From: Cristatella mucedo
Taxonomy: Eukaryota; Bryozoa; Phylactolaemata; Cristatellidae
Reading direction: 5' to 3'
Length of the DNA: 64,000 nucleotides
NCBI GenBank assembly: GCA_009760855.2
Contig: WPIO01000009.1
Location: forward strand, 3,776,001-3,840,000
The position numbers and the translations under genes are program-made. Below the pieces are notes generated by a model. The model made no database searches. It was not told the DNA's origin and saw only the letters and a program-made list of their open reading frames with translations. The first letter of the stretch is position 1; each line of letters opens with the position of its first letter. This document shows positions 1-13,300 of the stretch, in pieces.

Positions 1-190
1 TTCGATCCTATTTCTAACCACTTTGTCTTTTGATAGGTATGCTAAACTAATATTCGACTTTCGGACAAATTTGTTAAGTATTTTCTTGACATTCCCCTTA
101 AGTTCATCAATTACTAAGTACAGCTGAGTGTCGTCGGAACTTATATGGAAGCCTGTGCCACGGGCCTGGATTATCACCGCTCCCACCCCC
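1..190 (-). mobile_element. LINE reverse-transcriptase fragment at window edge
   Basis: Read on the minus strand, about 185 down to 95 encodes GFHISSDDTQLYLVIDELKG, a decayed form of the YADDTQLY active-site region of LINE reverse transcriptases (the Y-A before DD is lost). Positions 36-92 also resemble the end of the foldback element at 17370-18306. The element runs off the left edge. It is a dead fragment. Confidence 0.6.
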
Positions 191-241
191 ATCTTCCATT
201 GAGAGAGAATGGCATGGGACAAGGAACCCACCCTAGCACAC

Positions 242-293
242 CATCTCCGGGGACAGCTCATGCACAGCCACACCGTCAGAGATACCAGCAGAA
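242..293 (+). repeat. 52-bp repeat, inverted partner of 3424-3475
   Basis: This stretch is a perfect reverse complement of 3424-3475. The flanks do not match, so it looks like a shared fragment of a dispersed repeat. The two copies stand on either side of GALNT2 exon 1. Confidence 0.75.
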
Positions 294-883
294 GAAGACC
301 TGAGCACTGCTCGATAAGGACTAGACAGTGTTCATAACAGAGTCACGGTTCAAACCGCTCCACAGGCTTTAAATAGCAGCACAGGGTTGCTGTACGGGTG
401 TGGCATCACTGCCATGTTGTTCTGCCCCAACCGGACGAGTGAGTGCTCAGGCGCTGCAGTATGGGCAATGCAAGATTTAATTGAAAGGCCACTGGGCAGG
501 TGGTGTGACCTTACCAGTACTGAAACGAGTATTTCCTCTTTTTTGTGTGCATCCTATCCGATATCCAATCTCTCTCTATATATTCACTCTCGCTATCCTC
601 AGCAGCATAGCCGACGACTACAAACACCAGTATGTAGCCGCCGTCGCCTCACCAACAACACGTCGGGGGGGCATCATTCACAGTTCTTCTTAGCCGTGCT
701 ACCAACTGGGACCCCCACAAGTTGTCCCAAATACCGGCGGCTGTCCTCTCTGGACAAGGGACTTACGGGGCTGTATTTCGGTGATGGTTCTTTCCAACCA
801 TTCGTGGCAGTTATCAAGTGGTCGGGAGAATATTCAAATGCCGTCGGCGTAGTGGGACACGCACCATCGCACATCTGTAAGTA

Positions 884-940
884 CACATATACATACAAAT
901 ATATATATATATATATATATAAGCAAATATATATGTATAC
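884..940. repeat. AT microsatellite
   Basis: Imperfect run of alternating A and T with ACAT and AAAT interruptions. It lies about 350 bp upstream of the GALNT2 start codon. Confidence 0.85.
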
Positions 941-1039
941 TGAACCAGACGACAATTCGCCGCTTCGCTCGCAAAGCCGCGCAGCGGCTGCTTGCCGAAC
1001 TTTGACTAGACATTCAGCGGTTAATAAACCGCGTTAATT

Positions 1040-1290
1040 GAGAATTTTTGGTCTGAGCAAAGCCAACCAACTAAAACATGTCAACAAGTTCCAGAGCACG
1101 TCGACTGCAAGGCAGCGCGGTCCAACCGGCAACCGGACACGGGACAGGCTAAGCACTTCCGGTGACACCGCGTCCTTCTTTGGCTGGGGAGACGTGAAGC
1201 GGCCGGAGCGTAGGCGCCTGCTTCGCCGTTCGGACGTGGCGGCGAGATAAGCTAGGAGCCTAACCGCCCCTGAAAAAGACCGCCCGAGCG
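1040..1290 (+). promoter_or_regulatory. Probable GALNT2 5' UTR and promoter-proximal region
   Basis: This block is rich in G, C and CpG, unlike the AT-rich DNA to its left, and leads directly into the GALNT2 start codon. I see no TATA box. The call rests only on position and composition; the transcription start is not determined. Confidence 0.35.
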
Positions 1291-1380
1291 ATGAAAAGAA
1301 ACACAAAATTATTTCTTCTGGTCGCAGCCATTTGGATTTGCGGTACCTTTGTGTACTTAACCCATAAGAAGACCGACGAG
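1291..1380 (+). CDS. GALNT2: GALNT2 exon 1 (residues 1-30)
   Basis: Starts with ATG in context gagcgATGA and ends GAG|gtgagt, phase 0. It encodes the basic start MKRNTK, then [17 protein letters not shown], a type II signal anchor for the Golgi membrane. No other ATG in this frame gives this layout. Confidence 0.93.
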
Positions 1381-4300
1381 GTGAGTTGCAAGCGCTGAGT
1401 CCTCGGTGCACCAGCGTGCGTGTGCGCGCATCATTAGCCGCTCGGCGAAACGTACCGGTCCATAAACCAAGCCGCCCGAGTCTTGTAACGCTAGCTGAAG
1501 AATAGGCAACTGTTTTCCTGTGGCTTTGGCTCGTCTGCCTTTGCGCTTGGACAGCGCGTCTTGGATGGGGCGCTGTTTCGTTTCATGCGTTCCGCTTTTT
1601 CTCGGCTGGTCGCATTCGACCCTCACATGGAGAAAGGGGTGGAAAATTCTCGCCGGAGTTAAGCCGTCGAGTTGCCCCATCGCCGCGGGAGCTCGCAGTC
1701 AAGAACTGCGACGCGTGTAGTGACCGACCCCGCCCCCAATAGAGGTGCGTTATGTCGCGTACGGATCAGCAATCTGCCCTACCTTTTCTTTCGTTGAGGC
1801 GGTCACCGCAGCATGCGCGGCATAGCTGCTGCCGCGGCACAAAGGTCGCGACCGTGGGTGATTGACGGGGCTGTCGATTTGCCGACACCGGTACCACCGG
1901 ACGTCCGAATTTGCCGAGGTGTCGATCGTGCTTGTCTCACAAACCCATTCGTTCAGCCTGGCACTTCAGGGCCATCTTATGAAAGGTGCAGTGATTAGAC
2001 GAGCCGGTGGGTGTCGCGTCAGTTAGGAGTTCCTTTGTCAGGAGCTGGACGGCAGAGTTTGCTCGTGGAGCGAGGTTCGGATGATGAATGAAATATCTGG
2101 ATATCGTGCGGCCTTATCTTCCGGAACGAATTTCCGTGCTATTTATATGTCGATCGTTCTTTCCATATCTCGACTCCTATCGGCACTGCTTCGATTACTC
2201 GAGCCACCGTCTCTAGTTTTTGTTCAGTGTCACGAGAAGCTCAGGTAGTTTGGTGTGAGCTGGCACATCTTTAGAATTCGGCATGCATTGTGCATTGTTC
2301 TGTAGTTCCCCTAATTACCTGGCCACCTAGGGGCTATTCTGTTCGCTTGGTGCCGTGATTCCTGTCCATTGGCCGGCAAGCGTTCGCCCCGTTATAATAG
2401 CTTTTCTCCTGTGTCCTTAGTGTTCCATATTACATTTATAAGCCCATGCAAGTCACTAGCTTTATTGCCATCGCTACCAGCAGATGCTACTTAACAGTCT
2501 TTGGAGATGGAGGAAAATGGCCTTATTGAATGGCTATTCAATTATTTGATAGGGTGGCCACGGCCATTGCAGCAGCTGTTTCACTTTTTTTTCTGAGGTT
2601 CTTATCAATCATTATTCCCATTTGTACTAGTCTATAAGTATCGGAAGTCCCAAAAGCCGTGGCTGACAGAGCCTGAGTTTTGCTAGCTCTCAATCCACCC
2701 GTGTTTGAATCCTGATCGCTGGACCTCTGCTGTTGTTGTCAGGTGGATAGAAAAGGCCAGGTTGCCAAGAGCCTGCCTGTCTTTCTCAGATGTGCCTTTT
2801 AGGCATCACCTACTCCACTTTCAAAATTGGTGGTGTTCTATCGTGTTGTCTCTATTTATTGGCAGCATGTAATTCAGCCTATAATAATTGTAATTCCTAA
2901 TCAACAGGCCACTAAGCATGTATATGCCTTCTCTTCCAGTTCATCTTCAGTTCCAGCACTTCTCTTGAGCTTAGCAAGATCAGTCATGTCAGCACTGCTC
3001 CTTTGCCATCTCAAGACTTACTTGGTAATAGGGGCAATGTTGTCTTCTTCGGCTGCAGCCCTGCCAGGGTTGCTCTATTGCATGCTAGACCTTATTTTTT
3101 GTTTTCCTCGACTGCATTAGTCTGACCTGTCTGTATTCTAATGCTGTGGTCTTGATTACATCTTTGTGATTTGATGAGCCCAATCTGCTGCAAACTCGCG
3201 ACTGGCTAATGGTAAGGAATCAGACATGTAACAGCTGGCCATGCCTTTGCAGCTGCCACTTAGCTGGCAAGCCCGAGCCTTGCCCTATCCCGATCGGTAG
3301 TGCTGTCTTTACTGCTGATGGTGGATGATTGAAGACAGCCATTGCGGTGGTTTCTCCAACTAGAGAGCAGCCTGTAGGCATGGGGCTGACGTGCACTGAA
3401 ATTTTTTGTAAAACCTTCAAATATTCTGCTGGTATCTCTGACGGTGTGGCTGTGCATGAGCTGTCCCCGGAGATGCTTTTCAGAAAAATAGCTGTTTAGC
3501 ATATAATGTGATGTAGCCATTCGTAAATAGCTACCGGTCAGTAAGAATCTCCCTGTATCCTATTTTCCCCCTACCAACAGCTCGGCCGTTAAATCCATGA
3601 ACCATAAGCTTAGTGTGCTATTTAACACTCGTTATGGTAACAAATAAAATACTGCCTGATTTAGCAGCCTCTTTTGTATAGCAGCAGAAGAGCCTAAGCA
3701 GCTATGAACACCGCTTGCAGCAGCAATAAAGGATCGCCCACCACAGGATTCGACCTCGAGACCGAGGTAGTGAAAAGCAACTGCCTTACCTAGTGTGCCA
3801 TCGCGGCTCAGCTTCATCGCCATGGCTCAGTGGCATCAGTGAAAAGTGGAAGACATGCCGTTACTGAGGTTGTTGTTAAATCCACCGATGCTCAAATTCT
3901 CTAAACTCACTTGCTGCATGCATTGATGACATCCGCACACGGATGGCAACAAATTTTCTAAAACTAAACGATGACAAAACTAACTTACTAGTTATGGGCA
4001 AACCCAGTGTGATTCAGAGATTGGAAAGGCTGTCTCTCAAAATTGGCTGTGCCAGCATATCTCCTGTCGAATCAGCTCGAAATCTAGGTGTCATATTCCA
4101 AAGCAACCTCTCGTTAGACGACCATATCAGCTCCACAGTCAAATCTGCCTATTTTCAGCTTAATAACATTGCTAAAATTCGGGCTTGTTTAGATAAGGAT
4201 ACCACATCTAAGTTGGTCCATGCATTCGTGACATCTCGTCTCGACTTCTGCAACTCACTGCTTACTGGCCTACCAGCATGTGCGATCAGGCGATTGCAGC

Positions 4301-7300
4301 TGGTGCTAAACTCTGCAGCTAGGCTTGTCTGTCGTGAGCGGCGCAGTTGCCACATTACTCCACTTCTCGCCGACCTGCACTGGCTACCAGTGAGGCAACG
4401 GATTGACTTCAAGGTTTTGTCGCTCACTTTTAAGTCTCTTCATTCTATGGCTCCAGCCTATCTTTCAGATATACTACCCCATCAGGCCAAGCATCGTACC
4501 ACCCGCTTTTCGGAATCCAACAGTCTGGAAATACCTCGTACAAACCTTAAATCCTTTGGAGACCGTGCATTCAGCTCGTATGCTCCCAAAGCCTGGAACT
4601 CCCTCCCGACCTGCGTCAGAACATCCCATGACCTGACCACATTTAAAAGAAACTTAAAAACACCTATTTAGGACAGCATTTAGTGGGTCCCTGTGATTCG
4701 TCCTTGATGTGCTTATGCATGCTGACACTGTGCATGCTGCCACTAACCACATTTGCATGCTGACCCTGTGCATGTCACCCCTAACCATATTATTCATTTT
4801 GTTTGTTTTTCAAGCATGATTTTACTTACCATTCAATTGCATATCACTTTGCAGTAAATGTAAAGCGCCTAGAAAGAGATTAAGTTCTCTGAGGGCGCTT
4901 TATCAAGTACTTTATTATTATTGTTATTATTATGCTCTTACTGATACCTCTGCTACATGCTGCTTAGCATGCAGGCTGCTTACGGCCTCACGAAGTTGAT
5001 GGTCCCCTATTTGAGTTGGACCACGAGTAAACACACCATCTACCTGGAAGCCCCAATACTTATAATCAACCTCCCAGATGCATGGAACAAACAGCCTCTT
5101 GAATTCCACCTGTTAGATATCTGATCACTAAAAACCAAGCGAATACATATCCACAAATTGTCCAAGAGAAGCTTGATGCATTCTGCTGACCGAGACATGG
5201 ATGACATGCTCAGGTCGCTGAGTATATGAGACCACCCCACCCTGCTTCTCGTTCTTGCAGACAATGCACTCTGACAAGGTGGGTGGTAGGGTTGCTCTCG
5301 TTATCCTTGAATCGTATGGCTATAAGACATACAGATTTTTGGATGGGCCATCATTTAAATCAGTTGCTATCAGGTCCCTGTCAAAGACCATGCCTCTCAC
5401 AGTTGTGATCTACCTACCCCTTCTGGCGGTCTAATCTTGTTTGTGGAGAAATGTTTGAGTTCGTCACTAAAATACTCGTGTGACAGCCTTTATTGATTGC
5501 TGGAGACTTTAGTATTCACGTTGATGACCATAGCAACAATCAGGTATGCTCATTTCTTGATGTTCTGAAGAACTTTGGCTTGGTCCAACACGTTAGTCAC
5601 CTGACTGATATCGGTAGCCACGTTCTGGCTCTCGTGGTCACAAGGGATGCCTGCCCCGCTGACCTTGTTATGTGCTCGCTGACAATTCTGGATTGTTGCT
5701 TAATTAATCAAGTTAACTGTTTCTACTTCGTTTTGTGTGCAGGGGAGTATCCAGTTTGTCCAGAGGAACAACTTATTGCTCAATTTTTTTTTATCTGTTT
5801 GGGATGCAGGTCTTCAGGAACTGCACCCAGACTCTGCCGACAGCCTAGAGATAGATGCAGTAACGTCAAAACTTAGTAGTGCTCTCGACGAGCATGCTTT
5901 GCTACATTCTGTCCATGTACAGAGTTATGGGGACTTGTTTCAATTATTACCAAAAAATTCAATAGATGCACCATGTAAAGCGCATGCTTGAACTCTGCTC
6001 AAAGAAAGTTGGGTATGACGACGATCTTGAAAAATTCACAAAGACTTCCTTTTCTTCCGTGTCTACACCCGGAAGTTTAGACAAGCCAGGGCTTCATTTT
6101 TTTCACTCGGAAACTGAAGTCCTGTCAGTCTGACTCAAAGTGAATTTATAATACAGTGGACAATCTGCTTAGCATAAGAGAGGTCTCAATCGCTGGATAT
6201 TAATCGTTTGGCCAAACCGTCAGCAAAACATATTCTCTACTCAACTGATGTGTCGTGTCAAAAATTGCTTACTTAGCAATGGGCTCATGTTTTCCTTTTT
6301 TATGCATAGCTGACCATGAAAAATCATGAGCTAGCTATTGTACTCTCTTTTCTACTGTTCGTGTCAAAGACACTGGAACAAGCTGTGGCAGAACAGCAGC
6401 TGAACTCTTACATTGAAAATTCAAACCTAGCAAGCAAGTTCCAGTCAGATTTTAGAGCTAATCACCCCACAGAGTCAGCACTGCTTAGGGTGTACCTTCT
6501 CAATAATGCTTACTTAGGTAAAGTCTCTCTGCTTTTTTTGTTTGATCTTTTGGCAGAGTTTAATACGATTTATCACAAGGTCCTTCTTCAGAACCTGTCA
6601 GCATACCTGAGCATCACTGACACTGCACTGCAATGGTTTGGGTTCTATGTCAAGGAGACTCCAGAGCACGGTTGTCAATGGTCAACAATCATCCGAGGAA
6701 CCACTAAAGTATTGGGTTCCCCAGGGTTTCGTGTTTGGTCCACTTCTTTTCATAATGTATACTTTCCTCTTGCCGATGTGAACGCCAAATGCAATCTAGG
6801 CTTTCACTTCTATGCCGATGTCACTCAAATGTACCTTTGCTTTTTTAATTCCTCCCCGCCCTCCAGCATGACGTACTCTCTTGCAGCATGTATTGCTGAC
6901 ATCTACACATGGACGGCAGCAAACGTTCTCAAATTAAATTATGATAAAACCAACTTATTAGTTATGGGCAAACCTAGTGTGAGTCAGGAATGGGAAGCTT
7001 AATGCTCAAAATTGGCTCTGCCAGCATATCTTCTGTTGCATCTAACAAAAATGTGGGTGTCCTGCTTCAAAGTGATCTTACTCTAGCTTCACAGTAAAGC
7101 CTGCTTACTTTCAGATACATAACATTCTTAAAAAATGTGGGCATGCTTAGACAGAGATGCTACATTCAAATTAGTCCATGCATTTGTAACATCCCATCTT
7201 GACTTTTGCAACTCTCTGCTTGTTGGTCTGCCGGACTGTGCAATCAGGCGCTTACAGATGATGCCAAAAACTCTGCAGCTAGGCTTGTCTGTCATGAACG

Positions 7301-10300
7301 TCGCAGTTACCACGTTATACCTATTTCTTGCCGATGTGCAATGGCCTCCCAATCAAGCAGTGCATCGACTTCGAGGTTCTGTCGCTCACTTTTAGGTCTC
7401 TTCATTCTTTGGCTCCAGCCTACCTATCAGAACTACTCCACCAGGTACCACCCACTTTTCCGAATAAAATCGTTTAGCTATACCTAGTACAAACCTCAAA
7501 TCCTTTGGAGGCCACACCTTTAGTTCCTATGCTTCCTAAGCCTGGAACTCACTCCCTGCTGATTACATGACATCCAGAGACCTGACAGCATTTGAATGGA
7601 ATCTACGAACGACGTGTGTTTTGACAGCATGTGGTGGGTCCACAGCAGCCAGGCTGTTTGCTATTCGAGACGGTATGTCATCTCTCTGGCTCTTTGTGTG
7701 AGTGTGTGCATGTGTTCGTGCATGCCATGCATAGGTGTAGATGTGTGTATATGAGTCTTAGTTCATCAGGACGTCTACTATTGATTATCCATGTTTTGTC
7801 CGTGTTTAAGAATAGTGAATTGTCAGGGCTATTGATGTCGCCTAATACCGAGAGGTTAGATAATCTCATACGCTTAAAGCAGCAGTAGGGGAGGGGTGGG
7901 CACATGTCCCATCTGGTAGAAGAGGGCTGGGCTAAGGTAAAGCGTCTGGGGACTTTTGAAATCCCTGCTTCGAGTGCCGTAAGCTAGAAGTTTTGCTCTG
8001 CAGGTCTTAGACTGTGAAACTCACTTCCACTGTTCGACAACTACTCTCGCTGCTGCCGACTATAGCATATCCTTTCCGGCCGTCCTGACCTGCTACTGCC
8101 ATGCTAATCACTTCCTCGGCTGCATAGTGAAAATTTGAGCTGCTTTTTCAAGTGCTTCTTTTAAGGTGGGTCATAAGAAAGCAACTAGAAACATGTCTTC
8201 CGAATCATGCTTCCCTTAATCTCAAGCATTTTAAACATTGTTGTGAGTCTTGATTTCCTTGTTTTTTTAATGTAGGAATGATTCTTCTTCGTGCTTGGAA
8301 TAGAACCTGAAGCCACGCTTCTGACTTTCTCTTTTTTTTATAATAGTTGGAGTTTGTTGGCTACCGAAAGCTGCTTGGGCTATGACTGTGCTATAGAAAA
8401 CTCCTGTTTGAAATCCACTTTGTCTTTGTGGCTTTATGCAGTTCCAGACAGAGATATGTTACCTTTTCTTACAGCGGCTCACTAGCCGACTGCCTTTCGG
8501 AACATTTATTTAATACATGTTCAGAGATATACAATTTCGAGCTCGGAGTAACCTTAGGGACTGCGAAAGAAGCATACGAGGGCACTGAGCTGTAATGTCT
8601 TTGCTAGGTCTTTCTCTTCAGCCAATATACCTTGCGCTGACACCGTCTATCCACTGGAGTGCATTTATCACGGGAGTCGCCAGAGACAGCCTTGCAGTAG
8701 CTCTGAGCTGTGCATAACAAAATTGATTAGCCAACGTGGTACGTAGTTGTACGTAGTTTGCCTGATGCAGCGTGACCAGGGTACGATGAGCCCTCGAACG
8801 CCTTACCTTCTTGAAGCTTCCGGTCTGTGGCTGTGCTAGCTAACCTCTTCCTTGTGTTATGGCTGCCATCCTAGTGGCTCTCGTTGACGTGACACCCAGT
8901 TGGATGCTTTCTGGCAAGATTCGTCCTTTTTTTGCCCTCGTTGGTCTAGGATGACCTGGAGAACCGTGGCCTGCGGTTGAAGCCGGAAGCGTTCCGAGAC
9001 CGCGACAGTGCCGAGCAGGCGCCGCTCGGAAGCAGCAGCTCTCCAGCCGACCAGGCAAAGCAGGTCCCCGCAGTCGAGCGTGTCGAGTGGCAATATTTCA
9101 ACGAACGGCAGTATGTCGACGAAGGACGTTTGAAGCCCGGTGAGAGTGCTTACCGGCGAAACAAGTTCAATCAGCTCGCCAGCGACCAGCTGAAAAGCAA
9201 CCGGGCCATTCCGGACGTAAGGCATTCCGAGTAAGAAGTGCCGCGGGTCAGCTTGTGGCTCCTTATAAGCCAGCATCGTTCGTTTGCTGGCTGGCTGCAT
9301 GCATCCTTATCGGCCACTAGTTGCGTACTTGATGCTTTGCTTGTGCAATTGTGCTAGGGGGCTGTCTTTCTTTCCGGCGACTGATATAATTTGAGGATGT
9401 GTCACTCACTTTTAAGTTATCTAGCTCCTGCCGGACTATCTGAAATGCCTTCTCCTCGGGCTTTCCCTCGGGCCACACTCTCCTCCTCTGACTTTAGTCG
9501 TTTACTTATGCCTTTAGCCAACTTTCAATGGTTGGTATACCGTTCTTTCAGCTCCCAAAACCTTAAACTCACTTCCGACTGACATCACTTACCTCCTGAT
9601 CCGACGACATTTAAAAAGAAGCTTAAAAAAACTTGTTCCTCACAGCATTTGCTCCGCCCATATGAATTGTCTTGTAAAAAGCTTGGGCGTGCTGAAGTTA
9701 CTATCGAGCACATTTAAATTGCCTGGGAAGAGATTTAGTTCTCTTAGGATGTCTTTGCACTGCCAGAGTCTCTCTGTCATGCTACCGGAACGGTCGTAAG
9801 CCAAAACACCATGACTATATAATATAATTCATTTATTCATTTTATAATTCATTTATATAGCGCCCCAAGAGAACTTAATCTCTATTCAGGCGCTTCACTT
9901 ATGCCTCGGGGCTCGAGCCCACGACCTCAGTCAGACCTTGGTCAGGCGAGCACCTTAACCGCTAGACCAAACTAGCTCGGCGAGCGAGTACTGAATGCAC
10001 TCGTGGTGAAGTGCAAGCCATTGTTGACTGTGCAGCACAAAAAGCAGGGCTGGATTTTTCTTGCCCATCCCAGTATTGGACAGCTGCCTAGTGGAGCAGA
10101 GTGCTGTGAAAGGATGAGTCCAAATTCAACCTTTCTGGCTTCGACAAAAGGAAGAAGTATGTCTTCCCCCACGAGAACGGTTAGAGCGTACGTGAACGTT
10201 TGTCTGACAAAGACTGAAATTCGGTGGTGGAAGTGTACTGGTAAGGGGTTGCTTCTCAAATTCCGGTGTTGGGTGTCACACAGGACTCAAGGAATCATGA

Positions 10301-13300
10301 ATCAAAATGTCCCATGTCAACGTTGTGCAGAATGTTGGCTTACCATATGCTTGGCTCGATATCTGTTGGCAGCATGACAACGATCCAATATACACTTGAT
10401 GTAGTGGTTTTTCACGAATCCCACTAGCTACGGCTTTCAGCCAATTGCATGCCCGTGCAGTGGCCAAGCCAAAGCCTGGACTTGAACGCAAGAGCACATC
10501 TGTGGGACAAATTCGAATGAGCTTTAAGGTTCAGAGTTCTCAGGTGCATACAACCCGATGAGTTTTTTGAGATTTTGAAGGATTTCTGGGCGTCAACTCT
10601 TCGAGAAACGATGATTGGGCGGCGTTATCAAAAATCATTGTTCCCCGGCAAGTTATTGATTGTATCCAATAAATTGCATGTTAACGTACATTTGTTTTAG
10701 TTTTTCTGCATAATAAAAACTGCTACTAAGTTAGATCCAACCTAAACCTTGTTGTTTTTTTTGAGAAAAAAATAGTTTGCTGATAGCAGGTGCCTAGAAA
10801 CTTTTGGAGGGCAGTGAAGCAGAATACAAATAATAATTCTAGTTCGAAAGTTAAAGTAAGAGGTTGCACAATCTAGAGTCTCATTTATTAAGCACCAGAA
10901 GAGCCTTAGCAGCTATCACCCCACTTACAATCGTAAATAAAGACTTACCTGCTGCAAGACTAGAAACCTGCTTCCACGGTCGTGAGGGGTGAGCTTCCTA
11001 CACTTGTTGTTTTATCTCTCGATTGTCTATAGACTCATGCCCAGAAGTCAAAGTGCTCTTTTAGGCCTTCGATGTCAACTTGATTACCATCCATGGGTGC
11101 ATGACTTCGGCCACTGAGTGTGGCATGAGTCTGAAAATCACTTCGTTGTATTAAGTTATAGCTAATATTTTTGGGGCTGCTTAATGTGTACTAAATCATT
11201 GCCTGGCATCCAGGGACATATCGGCTATCCCCACTCAAGAAGCCACATCCAGCCGGAAAGTGGGTTTCGCTTTACTTTTGTCAGGGACCGTCATCAACAA
11301 CATGATCATGTTAAACCCCCTCATCATAGCTATGCCCAGTTTTACTGATCGTTAGTTTTTGACGGTTCGACCAAAGGTATTCAGGTCAGTCACTATCGTG
11401 CACATTGGAGTGATTCGGAAGTAGTAGAACCAGTGTGGAATTCTGATATAACACTTTAGCTGCACCATAGTGAAATATTAAGCAAGGTCTTACCAGGAAA
11501 AGCTTCCGTTTTGCTGCTTCTAAAGGGAACATGGTTAAAGGGTAGTAATGTCTTTTGGATATCTGCTAACAACAATGGAACAATATATGATTAGATTGTA
11601 TTTTTTAAAGGTGCAATTATACTTTTGCGCGAGAAAAGAGGCTAATTACTTTCTTAGGTTTTTCCCAATGCAAAGACCTATCTTACCTTCTCACACGTCT
11701 TCCTAATTCTGAAAGGGGGAGCTTTTCTAGGGCTCTGTATTATTCACTAGAGCCGAAGCTTTGATGTCTGATTGGTTGTCTGATTGGTGTTAGCCCAGCT
11801 TAGTAAAATATAATCAGTGCTTGTGCACTCGCTTTTAATGATTAATAATAATGCAATTGATAAAAGCACCCTCGGAGAACTCAATCTCTTTCTAGGCGCT
11901 TTACATTTGCTGTAAAGGGAAACACGATTGAATGGTGAGTAATATGATGCTTGATAAACAACATGAATAACATGATTAGGGGTGACATGCACAGGGTCAG
12001 CATGCAAATGTGGTTAGTGGCAGCATGCACAGTGTCAGCACACATAAGCACATGAAGAACGAATCGCAGGGACCCACTAAATGCTGTCCTAAATAAGTGT
12101 ATTTTAAGTTTTTTTTTAATGTGGTCAAGTCAAGGGATGTTCTGACGCAAGTCGGAGGGAGTTCCAGGCTTTGGGAGCATACGAACTAATTGGACGGTCT
12201 CCAGAGGATTTGAGGCTTTTACGAGGTATTGGGAGACTGTTGGATTCCGAAAAGTGGGTGGTACGATGCTTGGCCTGGTGGGAGAGTAGATCTGAGCTTT
12301 TGTAAAGAGTGTTGGCAAAAAAAAACAGAAATTATTCTGCATGTGCAACCGGGTGAAAGTATAGGCTCTATGGACAGCTCCAAAAGCAAGGAAGCTGACC
12401 GGCTACAGGGCGCTGCCTACTTCGCAGCTGACCTCTGCCTTCGAGGGAAGAAATGCGGTGTTAGTTCCCTTTTGGAGGAAATAGTGGCTTTGCATAATAT
12501 TTTTTGTAATTTCTCAGTAGGCAAATTGTAGCTTTGTATATTGACAGTTTTGCGCTTTCACATATCGGGAGATCCAGCTGAGTTTCCAGGTGAAGTGCTC
12601 TGCTGCTCGTACTGGACGTAAGCAACCCGATCTAGTCCCGATGCTCGACATGAATGGTCAGTTGATTCTGCAGTCGCGTGCATTTAGCAGCAGAACGGTC
12701 TCGAACAGATTTCAACCCACTCTCAGTTAGCAATAAAGAATTGTCTTCCGTAGGACTTGCTACCACTACCTGGTAGGACTTGCTACCTAAACTCTCTACC
12801 TGGGTCATGGAAGTGGGAGAACCTTACCCTAGGATAAGTACAAGACACCAGATCCCTATTAATTAAATATCAATTAAAGCGAGAAAGACTTCATGTCCGG
12901 CGCTCGGCAAGACGGCGCACTTATGTCACGCGGCGAGATGGCCACCGCTACTTCCGGGAGTGTCGTGGACATGTAATTATACTATGACTCTGCGAAGCAA
13001 GTCCACAGGCAGTAAGCTCTAATATACCTGTATAATAGAAATATATTTACGGGAATATCAGCCAACACCGTCGCTGCTCGGTTTTGCAGCAACTGTAACG
13101 TTGCTGATTTGGCTGCTAAAACTTGCTCAGATGAGGCTCTGGACTTAATAATGACATCGAAACTGCTACGTATTTACAATATCCAAAAATCAATGTAAGC
13201 CGTGTCATTGGTGGACGTTGTCCAGTGGGAACCCTAATCTGACCTCTAAAGCATATAAGCTCAGGCTTCTCAGCCCCACCATGTCTCTAAAATTAGGAAG

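Larger units (their letters stand above)
1381..8949 (+). other. GALNT2 intron 1
   Basis: A 7.6-kb intron. Its second half is mostly LINE and SINE debris, listed separately. In about 1400-3420 I recognise nothing: no conserved coding segment, RNA gene or clear repeat. The stretch 2660-2740 loosely resembles a tRNA-type SINE head but is too decayed to call. Confidence 0.8.
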
